The notes under the pieces were generated by a model. That model worked only from the letters and a program-made list of their open reading frames with translations, was not told the origin of the DNA and searched no databases. From Veillonella sp. CHU740 (lineage in GTDB: Bacteria > Bacillota > Negativicutes > Veillonellales > Veillonellaceae): a DNA stretch of 64,000 nt. Below are positions 9,176-17,014 of the stretch, one piece after another (within the stretch, counting starts at the first letter, position 1; every line of letters starts with the position of its first letter). The translations under genes and the position numbers were made by a program. The stretch lies in contig NZ_RQVD01000003.1 in assembly GCF_003992055.1 (NCBI RefSeq), positions 1 to 64,000 of the forward strand, given 5' to 3'.

Positions 9176-10360
9176 ATGAATCGAATTGTATCTTTTTTTA
9201 CCTCCCCATCGGCAGGTGGCGTGCTTTTGTTCGTAGCTGCTGTGGTGGGAGTACTATTGGCAAACTCTCCAGTAGAAAGTTTGTATCATTCACTTCTTCA
9301 TGCTAAATTAGGTCCATTATCTGTTGAACTATGGATCAATGATGTGGCTATGGCCGTGTTTTTTTTATTTGTAGGCTTAGAAGTGAAACGTGAAATGATT
9401 GACGGCGAATTGAATACTAACACAAAACGATTTTTGCCTGGTATTGCAGCCTTTTTTGGATTATTAATGCCTGCATTAATTTATTACTTCATCGTAGGAT
9501 ATCATCCTGAATTTATTCATGGTTGGGGGATTCCAACGGCTACAGATATTGCGTTCGCTATCGGCATCGTATCTTTATTAGGTAGTCGTGTTCCTATTGC
9601 GATGAAAGTATTTTTAACTACCTTAGCTGTTATGGATGATTTGATGGCTATTGTGATCATTGCCTTCTTCTATATAACAGAGTTACAAACTATGTATCTC
9701 TTTGCGGCGGCGGTGATTGTGCTTATATTGTTCTATATTAATCGTATGAATTATACTCGTCCCATACCATACTTAGTATTAGGTGTGGCTCTATGGTTCT
9801 GTGTGTTCCAATCGGGTATACATGCCACATTAGCAGGGGTAACGCTAGCGGCATTTATTCCATTTAGCGGTACACGTGATGGACGTCAAGTATCTCCATT
9901 ATCAGACTGGGAACATGCATTAGGTAATTGGGTTACCTATTTGATCATTCCTGTGTTTGGGTTTGCTAACGCAGGCGTATCTTTCCATGGATTTACAATG
10001 GATAGTTTTGCACATCCAGTAGTTCTTGGTGTGGCAGTAGGTCTTGTAGTAGGTAAACAAGTTGGTGTATTTGGTACTTTGTTTGTACTAGTGAAAACAA
10101 AACTAGTAGAAATGCCAGCTAAAACTAACTGGTTACAAGTATATGGTATTGCTCTTTGTTGCGGTATCGGCTTTACTATGAGTCTATTTGTCTCCTTATT
10201 AGCATTCCCACCTGGAGAAGCACAAGAAATGGCTAAAGTAGGTATCTTTTTGGGTTCTATTGTAGCAGGTATCTTAGGATATATTGTGCTTAGCCTAGCA
10301 GGACGTAATCATCAAGAGGAAGCTTCCGATGATGAACTAGTCCGTGGGCAAAATATTTAA
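9176..10360 (+). CDS. nhaA: Na+/H+ antiporter NhaA
   Basis: Expels Na+ in exchange for protons across the inner membrane, serving pH and salt homeostasis. 394 residues and strongly hydrophobic, with around a dozen membrane spans. The ion-site motifs are present: TATDIAFAIG (the first conserved Asp) and AVMDDLMAIV (the paired Asp of the NhaA transport site). The start follows GAGGGG. It stands alone: about 180 AT-rich bases precede it (a TATAAT near 9113 may be its -10) and a clear terminator follows. Length and motifs agree with the family. Confidence 0.95.
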   Translation: MNRIVSFFTSPSAGGVLLFVAAVVGVLLANSPVESLYHSLLHAKLGPLSVELWINDVAMAVFFLFVGLEVKREMIDGELNTNTKRFLPGIAAFFGLLMPALIYYFIVGYHPEFIHGWGIPTATDIAFAIGIVSLLGSRVPIAMKVFLTTLAVMDDLMAIVIIAFFYITELQTMYLFAAAVIVLILFYINRMNYTRPIPYLVLGVALWFCVFQSGIHATLAGVTLAAFIPFSGTRDGRQVSPLSDWEHALGNWVTYLIIPVFGFANAGVSFHGFTMDSFAHPVVLGVAVGLVVGKQVGVFGTLFVLVKTKLVEMPAKTNWLQVYGIALCCGIGFTMSLFVSLLAFPPGEAQEMAKVGIFLGSIVAGILGYIVLSLAGRNHQEEASDDELVRGQNI

Positions 10361-10389
10361 ATACATAGAGTATTATCTCTTAGATAGAA

Positions 10390-10426
10390 AGCTGTAGTGA
10401 AAGAAATTTCATTACAGCTTTTGTTT
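10390..10426 (+). terminator. nhaA terminator
   Basis: AGCTGTAGTGAAA and TTTCATTACAGCT form a 13-bp stem with one G-T pair around a GAAA loop, followed by TTTTGTTTGTTT. Placed 30 bases after the nhaA stop. Confidence 0.85.
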
Positions 10427-10752
10427 GTTTATCAGGTTGCTGTGGTATTCAAAATAATGTAAAGCGGTGTGATATTACATTTGAGTATATACGCTATATT
10501 TGAGTATATATACTATATTACAGGATGAATTATGTAATATTTTAGAATTATAGATGTCTAAATTTATGCTAATTTAGCATAATAGTCTAAACTCGATGAG
10601 TTAAAGTCATAATGCTACAAAAATATGGGAAATTAAAGGGGTATATATGGTAGTTAACAATTTCTGTGAAAGTATATTTCTACTATATGTGGGAAAAAAA
10701 GTGTAAAAATAGGCAATAAGTGGTAAATAAGTGTTGAAAAAAGCCTAAAATT
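10427..10752. other. AT-rich non-coding region with tandem repeat and palindromes
   Basis: No gene is evident. A 19-base unit is repeated head to tail: TTTGAGTATATACGCTATA (10480-10498) and a copy differing at two bases (10499-10517). Farther on lie TTATGCTA-ATT-TAGCATAA (10564-10582) and AACTC-GAT-GAGTT (10590-10602). These could be operators for the cell-wall gene downstream; that is inference. Confidence 0.5.
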
Positions 10753-10781
10753 TTGACGTATCTCCCAAAAAATGGTAAAAT
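10753..10781 (+). promoter_or_regulatory. Promoter of the 3D-domain protein gene
   Basis: TTGACG (10753-10758), exactly 17 bases, then TAAAAT (10776-10781), about 30 bases ahead of the start codon. Among the better sigma-70-type matches in the window. Confidence 0.65.
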
Positions 10782-10811
10782 AGGTAAGCATTTAGATATG
10801 AGGTGAACATC

Positions 10812-11615
10812 GTGAAAAAAATAACTCTCATAGCGATACTCCTCTTGGTGTGTTCCATGGCGACAGCTTTGGCAACATCGGGACGTGGGGATCGCGGTAA
10901 AGAGGTAGAAGAGTTACAAGCGTTGTTAGTATCCCAAGGCTATTTGCTTGACACAGCAGATGGAGTGTTTGGGAATAATACTGAATACGCAGTACTCGTC
11001 TTTCAGAAAGAGCACGGGTTAACTCCAGATGGTAGAGTAGGCAAGGAAACAATGCGTGCTCTGCTAGAAAATCAAAAAAAATTCGGGGCGCAGCCTGCGA
11101 CTCGTAATACCCGTAGTGAAGCAACGTCACAATTTGGTGAACGTGGCAGTCACATAGAAGAAATACAATTAAAATTATTGAATAGTGGTTTCTCCCCTGG
11201 TGGCATTGATGGTGTATTTGGGAGTGGAACCAAAGACGCTTTACTTCGCTTTCAGCGCCATTATGGGCTAGCGGAAACAGGCGTTGCAGATAGTGCCACT
11301 ATGGCAAAATTATCTGTACAAAGAGGAACACCATCCTCGTACAGCAGAGTCATAGAAATGGATGCAAGTGCATACTCTAGTTATGAGTCTGGATCGTATA
11401 CGGCTCGTGGACATGCGTTGCGTAGAGGTTATGTATCTGTCGACCCGAGTGTCATTCCATTGGGTACAGAAGTGTATGTAGAAGGTTACGGCTATGCAGT
11501 AGCTGATGATACAGGTGGAGCGATTATTGGTCATAAAATTGACTTGGCTATGGATAGTTATGATGAAGCTATTCAATTCGGTCGTCGTAATGTAAAAGTA
11601 TATGTTTTGAATTAG
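10812..11615 (+). CDS. Secreted protein with two peptidoglycan-binding domains and a 3D domain
   Basis: Probably acts on the cell wall; 3D domains share the MltA lytic-transglycosylase fold and occur in Bacillus YocH-type wall lytic enzymes. The protein has a signal peptide (KKITLIAILLLVCSMATALA), two PG_binding_1 repeats near residues 25-90 and 108-168 (each with the DG-FG..T pattern, for example DGVFGNNTEYAVLVFQ), then a C-terminal 3D domain with DPSVIPLGTEVYVEGYG, ADDTGG and KIDLAMDS supplying the three conserved Asp. The start is GTG at 10812 after AGGTG; a GTG at 10803 lies inside the ribosome site. The substrate is inferred from the family. Confidence 0.88.
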   Translation: MKKITLIAILLLVCSMATALATSGRGDRGKEVEELQALLVSQGYLLDTADGVFGNNTEYAVLVFQKEHGLTPDGRVGKETMRALLENQKKFGAQPATRNTRSEATSQFGERGSHIEEIQLKLLNSGFSPGGIDGVFGSGTKDALLRFQRHYGLAETGVADSATMAKLSVQRGTPSSYSRVIEMDASAYSSYESGSYTARGHALRRGYVSVDPSVIPLGTEVYVEGYGYAVADDTGGAIIGHKIDLAMDSYDEAIQFGRRNVKVYVLN

Positions 11616-11711
11616 AGAAGTACATTGTTTTATAAACAGAAAGAACATCTAATTGCACAAGTGTTGTACACTACATAAGAAACGTATCTGATGGATACGT
11701 TCAGTATAAAG

Positions 11712-11747
11712 GAGAGGATAGATGATATAATCACTATCCTCTCTTTT
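11712..11747 (+). terminator. Terminator after the 3D-domain gene
   Basis: GAGAGGATAG (11712-11721) pairs with CTATCCTCTC (11734-11743), and TGAT-ATA-ATCA closes the top, followed by TTTT. Another hairpin, AACGTATC and GATACGTT, lies at 11681-11701. Confidence 0.85.
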
Positions 11748-11768
11748 ACTATCACTAGATAAGTCGCT

Positions 11769-11778
11769 GTGATATAAT
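11769..11778 (+). promoter_or_regulatory. Extended -10 promoter of the TerC-family gene
   Basis: TGA directly before TATAAT (11773-11778) gives an extended -10. The -35 (TATCAC at 11750) is weak. About 33 bases separate it from the start codon. Confidence 0.4.
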
Positions 11779-11810
11779 AGAGGTATTCTAAGTAGTATAT
11801 ATAGGAGGAT

Positions 11811-12473
11811 ATGGTGGATATTACATCAACACAAGGATTATTAGCAATTCTTCAAATTATTATTATTGATATATTATTGGCAGGTGACAATGCCATTGTG
11901 ATTGGAATGGCAGCCAAAAATTTGCCAGAGCAGTTACGGAAACGAGCAATTTTCTGGGGGACCGCAGGTGCTATTGTATTACGACTAGTGATGGCGATTC
12001 TATTTATTGAGGCCCTAGATAATATTCCGGCCCTACGCATCATCGGGGGCATTATGTTGCTATGGATTGGCTACTCCTTATTGAAAGAGGGGGATAATGA
12101 CCATAACATTGAAGCGAAAGATAACATTTGGGGTGCTATTGCCACTATTATCATTGCCGATGGTGTCATGGGTATTGATAATGTATTAGGGGTTGTAGCA
12201 GCTGCAGAGGGTCATTTTGGCCTTGTGGTGGCAGGTATGTTAGTTACTGTACCTATCATTGTTTGGGGAAGCACTATCTTTGTTAAGCTGATCGATAAAT
12301 TCCCTATTATTTTATATGTGGGTGGTGGTATCCTTGGTTGGGTGTCGGCTAGTATGATTCAACATGATCCTATGGCAGCACCGTATATTGAGCCTTATAG
12401 CCTACCATTCCATATTGGTTGCGTAGTGTTGGTATTAGGGGCAGCGATCATTCGGAATCGTTTAGCGAAATAA
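11811..12473 (+). CDS. TerC family integral membrane protein
   Basis: Members of this family (YjbE, YkoY, TerC) are membrane proteins linked to metal handling, notably manganese export in Bacillus; the substrate here is inferred. 220 residues, about seven membrane segments. The family marks are the Asp-containing motif DILLAGDNAIVIGMAA near the N-terminus and the second-half repeat ADGVMGIDNVLGVVAAAEG. The start follows AGGAGG. The gene is flanked by terminators on both sides, so it is monocistronic. No yybP-ykoY (Mn2+) riboswitch was recognised in the leader. Confidence 0.85.
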   Translation: MVDITSTQGLLAILQIIIIDILLAGDNAIVIGMAAKNLPEQLRKRAIFWGTAGAIVLRLVMAILFIEALDNIPALRIIGGIMLLWIGYSLLKEGDNDHNIEAKDNIWGAIATIIIADGVMGIDNVLGVVAAAEGHFGLVVAGMLVTVPIIVWGSTIFVKLIDKFPIILYVGGGILGWVSASMIQHDPMAAPYIEPYSLPFHIGCVVLVLGAAIIRNRLAK

Positions 12474-12551
12474 ACGAATAGAGTGGAATATGTTTGCTTA
12501 ATCTTCTATGGGATATAGGCACTAGGCAATAACAAAAGAAATATAATACAT

Positions 12552-12603
12552 AAGCATATAGCACCTATGATGGGGGATATCAACGGGGCTATGTGCTTTT
12601 TTG
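12552..12603 (+). terminator. Terminator after the TerC-family gene
   Basis: AAGCATATAGC (12552-12562) pairs with GCTATGTGCTT (12588-12598), one wobble, then a T run. Loop of about 25 bases. Confidence 0.8.
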
Positions 12604-12641
12604 TTTGCGTAGAGGAGCTAATTGTAGGGGTTACAAATTTT

Positions 12642-12681
12642 TTAGTAATTACTAAGAAGATTGTATAAAAAGTGATATAAT
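12642..12681 (+). promoter_or_regulatory. rlmD upstream palindrome and -10
   Basis: TTAGTAATTACTAA (12642-12655) is a perfect 14-bp palindrome. Downstream, TGA-TATAAT near 12673-12681 gives an extended -10. The palindrome occupies the -35 zone, so it could be an operator (inference). Confidence 0.4.
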
Positions 12682-12736
12682 AAAGAAATAAACAATGATA
12701 GAAAATTACGTTGATTAAAGGATATATAGGATATAC

Positions 12737-14125
12737 ATGAGCAACAAGAAACAACAAATAGCACCGGTGTGCGTTGGAAAGACTTATGTCATAAACATTC
12801 ATGGTACGGGTAGTAGTGGTGAAGGAGTAGGCAGATACGAAGGGTTTACCGTGTTTGTACCGTATGCACTGCCCAATGAAACTGTACAAGTGAAAATTAA
12901 CTTAGTAAAGAAAAGTTATGCAGTAGGTGATATTGTATCAGTGATAACACCTTCTGCAGAGCGTGTGGCACCTCAATGTGACGTATATGGAGACTGTGGG
13001 GGATGCCAGTTACAACATGCGTCCTATACAGAACAATTGCGACTAAAAACAGAATCTGTAAAATCTGTTATCGAACGTATTGCAAAGTGTGATCCAGAAT
13101 TGGTATTACCGTGCATAGGTCCAAAAGAACCGTGGCGATATCGGAATAAGATGCAAATGCCTGTAGGTGGTACATTGGGAAAACTGAGAATGGGCTTTTA
13201 CCAAAAAGGATCCCATAGCATTATTAACCACGAGCATTGTCCTATCCAAGATGAGGGGAATGATGAAATCCGCAAGGTCTGCTATGATGCTATGCATGAA
13301 CTAGGCATCGAGCCTTATGATGAGTATAAAGGACGAGGCGTAATTCGTCATGTCATAGGCCGTATTGGCAAAGAGGAATGGATGGTTATCCTTGTGAGCA
13401 GAATAGCAACGATTCCATATGAACAAGAATTGGCAAATCGTATCGTTGAGGCTTTGCCAAAGGTCACCTCTATTGTTGTAAATCATAATCCAAAACAAAC
13501 AAATGTGATCTTAGGTCCTAGGAATCGCACCATTTATGGGAAAGACCAAATTACAGATTACATAAAAGATTTGGCGTTTCAACTATCACCGCATTCCTTT
13601 TTCCAAGTCAATCCAGAGCAGACTACGGTGCTCTACGATACAGCCTTAGAATTTGCAGATTTAAAAGGTCACGAAACAGTGATTGACGCCTATTGTGGAA
13701 CGGGAACCATATCTTTATTCTTAGCGCATAAAGCAAAGTACGTCATCGGTATTGAAATCGTGGCGCCTGCCATTGCAGATGCGAAAAAGAATGCAGAACG
13801 AAATGGTTATGATAATACAGAATTTATCGTAGGCGATGCAGCCATGGAAATGCCTAAGTTGTATAAACAAGGTATCAAGCCAGACGTCATCGTATTTGAT
13901 CCCATCCGTGCAGGCTGCAAAGAAGATGTATTGCAGGCTGCCGTTGGTATGGCACCACAACGTATCGTTTACGTGTCATGTAACCCATCCTCCATGGCAC
14001 GAGATATAGAAATATTAACAAAACATGGTTATGAGCTGGTGAAAGTCCAACCAGTAGATATGTTTCCACAGACCTACCATGTTGAGGCCGTATCTTTGCT
14101 TACTAGGAGCGAAGCGACGCAGTAA
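12737..14125 (+). CDS. rlmD: 23S rRNA (uracil-5-)-methyltransferase, RumA/RlmD family
   Basis: Methylates C5 of a uridine in 23S rRNA using SAM; Firmicute members may be RlmCD-like and modify two sites. 462 residues. An N-terminal TRAM domain is followed by the iron-sulfur motif CDVYGDCGGCQLQH with a fourth Cys in EHCPIQ. The SAM site is VIDAYCGTGTISLFLA, and the catalytic Cys lies in YVSCNPSSMARD. After QTYHVEAVSLL the last residues, TRSEATQ, are encoded by a repeat found again downstream, so the C-terminal tail may have been changed by that element. The start lacks a strong ribosome site (AAAGGA). Confidence 0.92.
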   Translation: MSNKKQQIAPVCVGKTYVINIHGTGSSGEGVGRYEGFTVFVPYALPNETVQVKINLVKKSYAVGDIVSVITPSAERVAPQCDVYGDCGGCQLQHASYTEQLRLKTESVKSVIERIAKCDPELVLPCIGPKEPWRYRNKMQMPVGGTLGKLRMGFYQKGSHSIINHEHCPIQDEGNDEIRKVCYDAMHELGIEPYDEYKGRGVIRHVIGRIGKEEWMVILVSRIATIPYEQELANRIVEALPKVTSIVVNHNPKQTNVILGPRNRTIYGKDQITDYIKDLAFQLSPHSFFQVNPEQTTVLYDTALEFADLKGHETVIDAYCGTGTISLFLAHKAKYVIGIEIVAPAIADAKKNAERNGYDNTEFIVGDAAMEMPKLYKQGIKPDVIVFDPIRAGCKEDVLQAAVGMAPQRIVYVSCNPSSMARDIEILTKHGYELVKVQPVDMFPQTYHVEAVSLLTRSEATQ

Positions 14126-14275
14126 GCATTAGATTGGCCCATGTCAGGGATGTCCAAGAGTTCGAGCGAAGCGAAGAAGGATTGGAAACAGCCTACGACT
14201 GAGGCCGTATCTTTGCTAACTAGGAACGAAGCGATGCAGTAAGGATTAGAACGGCCCATGCAAGGACGGCCCAGT
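14083..14275. repeat. Degenerate tandem duplication of the rlmD 3' end
   Basis: The sequence from TGAGGCCGTATCTTTGCT (14083) to about 14154 recurs at 14200-14271, 117 bases later, with around 80 percent identity by eye. A third, poorer unit sits between them. The core GAGCGAAGCGA appears at 14107-14117 and 14164-14174, and as GAACGAAGCGA at 14224-14234, giving a period of 57-60 bases. The first copy codes for the RlmD C-terminus; the others are non-coding on the plus strand. Confidence 0.8.
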
Positions 14276-14373
14276 TTAGAATGATTTTGCCCTGTTTATA
14301 AAGCCGAATCTAGTATGCAATAAAAAACTTTCATAAGGAAAATGTCCTTTCAGGGAGGAATATCACTGTTTTT

Positions 14374-14387
14374 ATAATACGTATTAT
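14374..14387. promoter_or_regulatory. Perfect palindrome upstream of dcuB
   Basis: ATAATACGTATTAT, a perfect 14-bp palindrome about 50 bases before the dcuB start, followed by related TATAATA and TATTAT boxes. Possibly a promoter-operator; no regulator is identified. Confidence 0.4.
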
Positions 14388-14439
14388 CGTATAATAAGGC
14401 CGATAAGTATTATTTTTTTAGAAAGGACTTAGTAGTTTT

Positions 14440-15786
14440 ATGATTATTTTATTAGGATTTATTGTATTACTAGCCTGCTTAATTGTAGGGGTAAGATACG
14501 GTGGATTAGGACTAGCGGCTATATCTGGCCTAGGTTTGGTATTTTATGTGTTCGTTATTGGACTTGTACCAGGAAAGCCCCCTATTGATGTTATGCTGAC
14601 TATCATGGCAGTAGTTACCTGTTCAGGTTTCTTGCAAGCATCTAAAGGGTTGGATGTAATGTTAGTATATGCTGAAAAAGTATTGCGTAGTAACCCAAAA
14701 CAAATTACAATTTTAGCACCTATTACAACTTGGTTTTTAACAGTATTATGTGGAACTGGCCATGTTGTATATACTATATTCCCAATTATTTATGATATCG
14801 CTATTAAAGAAGGAATCCGTCCAGAACGACCAATGGCAGTTTCTTCCGTCGCCTCTCAAATGGGTATTTGTGCATCTCCTGCATCTGTTGCAGTTGTATC
14901 TGTCGTAGCTATGTTGGGAGCTGTTAATTTCCCTGCTAGCGTTGTTACCATTTTATCCATCACAATCCCAGCATCTTTCTGTGGAGTTTTAGTAGCTGGC
15001 CTTTGGAGTATGCGTCGAGGCAAAGATCTTGCTAATGACCCTACATTCCAAGCACGTATTCAAGATCCTGAACAACGTAAATATATTTATGCAGAAAATA
15101 AAGAAGCTAACCTTAACACAGACTTACCTCGTACAGCTTACTGGGCAACGATTATTTTCTTAATAGGTATTCTTGTGATTGCTTTATTCGGTAGTTTCCC
15201 AAATCAATTATTGCCATTAGTTCCAAATGCAAAAGGCTTATGGAAACCATTATCTATGACTCCGACAATCCAAATGTCCATGCTTGTGATTGCAGCCCTT
15301 ATTTTGCTTGTATGTAAAGTTAAAGTGAGTGATGTCACAAATGGTTCTGTTTTTAAATCTGGTATGATTGCGGTTATTTCAGTATATGGTGTAGCGTGGA
15401 TGGCAGAAACATATTTCGGTGCTTATATTCCAGTGTTTAAAGACACATTATCTTCTATTGTGGTAGAGCAACCTTGGACATATGCATTTGTATTATTTCT
15501 TATTTCTAAATTGGTTAATTCACAAGCAGCAGCTCTTGCAATTGTAGTGCCAATGGGGCTTAGTGTCGGAGTAGATCCACTTATTGTGTTATCCTTTATA
15601 CCTGCTTGTTATGCATATTTTGTGCTACCTACCTATCCATCTGATCTTGCATGTATCGGCTTTGACCGTTCTGGTACAACTCGTATTGGTAAATTCGTTA
15701 TCAACCATAGCTTTATTTTACCAGGTTGTATTGGAGTCTTTACAAGTTGCGTAGTGGGATATATTATCGCTCATGCCATGTTTTAA
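14440..15786 (+). CDS. dcuB: Anaerobic C4-dicarboxylate transporter, DcuA/DcuB family
   Basis: Inner-membrane carrier exchanging fumarate, malate or aspartate for succinate during anaerobic growth. 448 residues and highly hydrophobic, with roughly ten to twelve membrane spans. The family shows in the N-terminal half: GGLGLAAISGLGL, CGTGHVVYTIFPII and AVSSVASQMGICASPASVA, and in the C-terminal FVLPTYPSDLACIGFDRSGT. Length matches the E. coli homologues. An AGAAAGGA site precedes the ATG. Monocistronic, with a terminator behind it. It fits a succinate/propionate fermenter. DcuA and DcuB cannot be told apart with certainty from sequence alone. Confidence 0.9.
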   Translation: MIILLGFIVLLACLIVGVRYGGLGLAAISGLGLVFYVFVIGLVPGKPPIDVMLTIMAVVTCSGFLQASKGLDVMLVYAEKVLRSNPKQITILAPITTWFLTVLCGTGHVVYTIFPIIYDIAIKEGIRPERPMAVSSVASQMGICASPASVAVVSVVAMLGAVNFPASVVTILSITIPASFCGVLVAGLWSMRRGKDLANDPTFQARIQDPEQRKYIYAENKEANLNTDLPRTAYWATIIFLIGILVIALFGSFPNQLLPLVPNAKGLWKPLSMTPTIQMSMLVIAALILLVCKVKVSDVTNGSVFKSGMIAVISVYGVAWMAETYFGAYIPVFKDTLSSIVVEQPWTYAFVLFLISKLVNSQAAALAIVVPMGLSVGVDPLIVLSFIPACYAYFVLPTYPSDLACIGFDRSGTTRIGKFVINHSFILPGCIGVFTSCVVGYIIAHAMF

Positions 15787-15866
15787 AAATTAGTTGTTTT
15801 ATATTCATTAAAAGAATAGTATATGGTTTGAATTAATAACATATAGTATAACTATATATTGCAGAA

Positions 15867-15907
15867 AGCCAACAGGATCATCCCTTCGTTCCTGTTGACT
15901 TTTTATT
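15867..15907 (+). terminator. dcuB terminator
   Basis: CAACAGGA and TCCTGTTG, extended by A-T and G-C pairs, form a stem with a 10-base loop (15867-15900), followed by TTTTTATTTT. Confidence 0.85.
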
Positions 15908-16045
15908 TTGACTACTCTAGAAAGATAAAAAAATACTTTTTCCTAAATAGTCTTGTTTTAATGACTTCTTAATACTATAATTTAATAATAGATATATAAT
16001 CACATAGATTTGTATATAGGATTAATTAATAGATAGGAAACAAGA

Positions 16046-16963
16046 ATGAATATATGTGTAACTGGTGGAGCTGGTTTTATCGGATCCCATCTTGTAGATC
16101 GATTGATCAAGGAAGGTCATCGAGTTCAAGTGATAGATAACTTAAGCAGTGGATTGCGTGAATTTGTGAACCCAAAAGCAGAATTTGTAGAATTAGATAT
16201 ACGTGATGCGAAGATACTAGATGTATTTCAAGACTTTCAGCCAGATTATGTGTTTCACGAGGCAGCACAAACGGTGGTAGGGGAATCTATGGTGAATCCT
16301 ACAGAAGATTGTGATATTAATTTGATGGGATTGTTAAATCTATTACAAGCTTCAGTAAAAGTAGGGGTTAAAAAGTTTTTGATGCCTTCTTCTGCAGCGG
16401 TGTACGGAGATTTAGAAACCTTACCTCTTACAGAAGAGTTACAAGGAATCCCTCGCTCTTGCTATGGTTTGACAAAATTGACTACAGAAGGATATTTGCG
16501 AATTTATGAAGAGTCCTTTGGACTTCCGTATATATGCTATCGCTATGCTAATGTGTACGGACCACGTCAGGGCAATGGTGGTGAAGGTGGTGTAATTAGC
16601 ATCTTTTGTGAACAGGTCGTAAAAGGTGAGACACTAGTAGTGTATGGTGATGGTACACAAACGAGAGACTTCGTGTATGTAGATGATGTAGTGGAAGCGA
16701 ATATATTGGGCTTGCGTGATGATGTAACAGGCATTATCAATGTAAGTACGGGCACCGGTATTTCTTTAAATGATTTGATGAATACCCTTGAAGAAATTAC
16801 GAATACCACCATTAACCGAGAGTACCAAGAGCCACGCATAGGTGATATTAAACATTCTTTATTGAGTACAGAGAAAGCAAGCCAAGTATTAGGGTATGCC
16901 CCAACGTGGTCTTTGCGCGATGGATTAGAAAACACATATCACTATGTGAAAGACAACATGTAA
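16046..16963 (+). CDS. NAD-dependent nucleotide-sugar epimerase/dehydratase (GalE-like)
   Basis: A short-chain dehydrogenase of the extended type acting on a nucleotide sugar, probably for surface polysaccharide. 305 residues. The NAD site is TGGAGFIGS at residues 6-14, with Asp in VIDNLSSG. The catalytic SSAAVYG and YxxxK (CYGLTKL) are intact. It is shorter than GalE (about 326 residues) and diverges from the second GalE-like gene at 20796, so its substrate probably differs. Single gene between two terminators. Confidence 0.85.
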   Translation: MNICVTGGAGFIGSHLVDRLIKEGHRVQVIDNLSSGLREFVNPKAEFVELDIRDAKILDVFQDFQPDYVFHEAAQTVVGESMVNPTEDCDINLMGLLNLLQASVKVGVKKFLMPSSAAVYGDLETLPLTEELQGIPRSCYGLTKLTTEGYLRIYEESFGLPYICYRYANVYGPRQGNGGEGGVISIFCEQVVKGETLVVYGDGTQTRDFVYVDDVVEANILGLRDDVTGIINVSTGTGISLNDLMNTLEEITNTTINREYQEPRIGDIKHSLLSTEKASQVLGYAPTWSLRDGLENTYHYVKDNM

Positions 16964-16970
16964 CAGCAGT

Positions 16971-17000
16971 AGAGCTTTGTCACTGGCAAAGCTCTTTGTT
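16971..17000 (+). terminator. Terminator after the epimerase gene
   Basis: AGAGCTTTG (16971-16979) and CAAAGCTCT (16987-16995) form a perfect 9-bp stem with a 7-base loop, followed by TTGTTATT. The next gene starts 20 bases later. Confidence 0.8.
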
Positions 17001-17014
17001 ATTGAGGAGGAACT

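Noticed and set aside
11616-11810. yybP-ykoY manganese riboswitch before the TerC-family gene
   Set aside because: The segment contains a terminator and a promoter but none of the conserved aptamer core; about 30 bases of leader is too short.
12506-12889. Minus-strand open frame upstream of rlmD
   Set aside because: It overlaps the rlmD start, crosses a terminator and the rlmD promoter, and has no family resemblance.
14074-14259. Minus-strand open frame with two similar 20-residue segments
   Set aside because: It is the antisense of the duplicated rlmD 3' end. The internal similarity reflects the DNA repeat, and there is no ribosome site.
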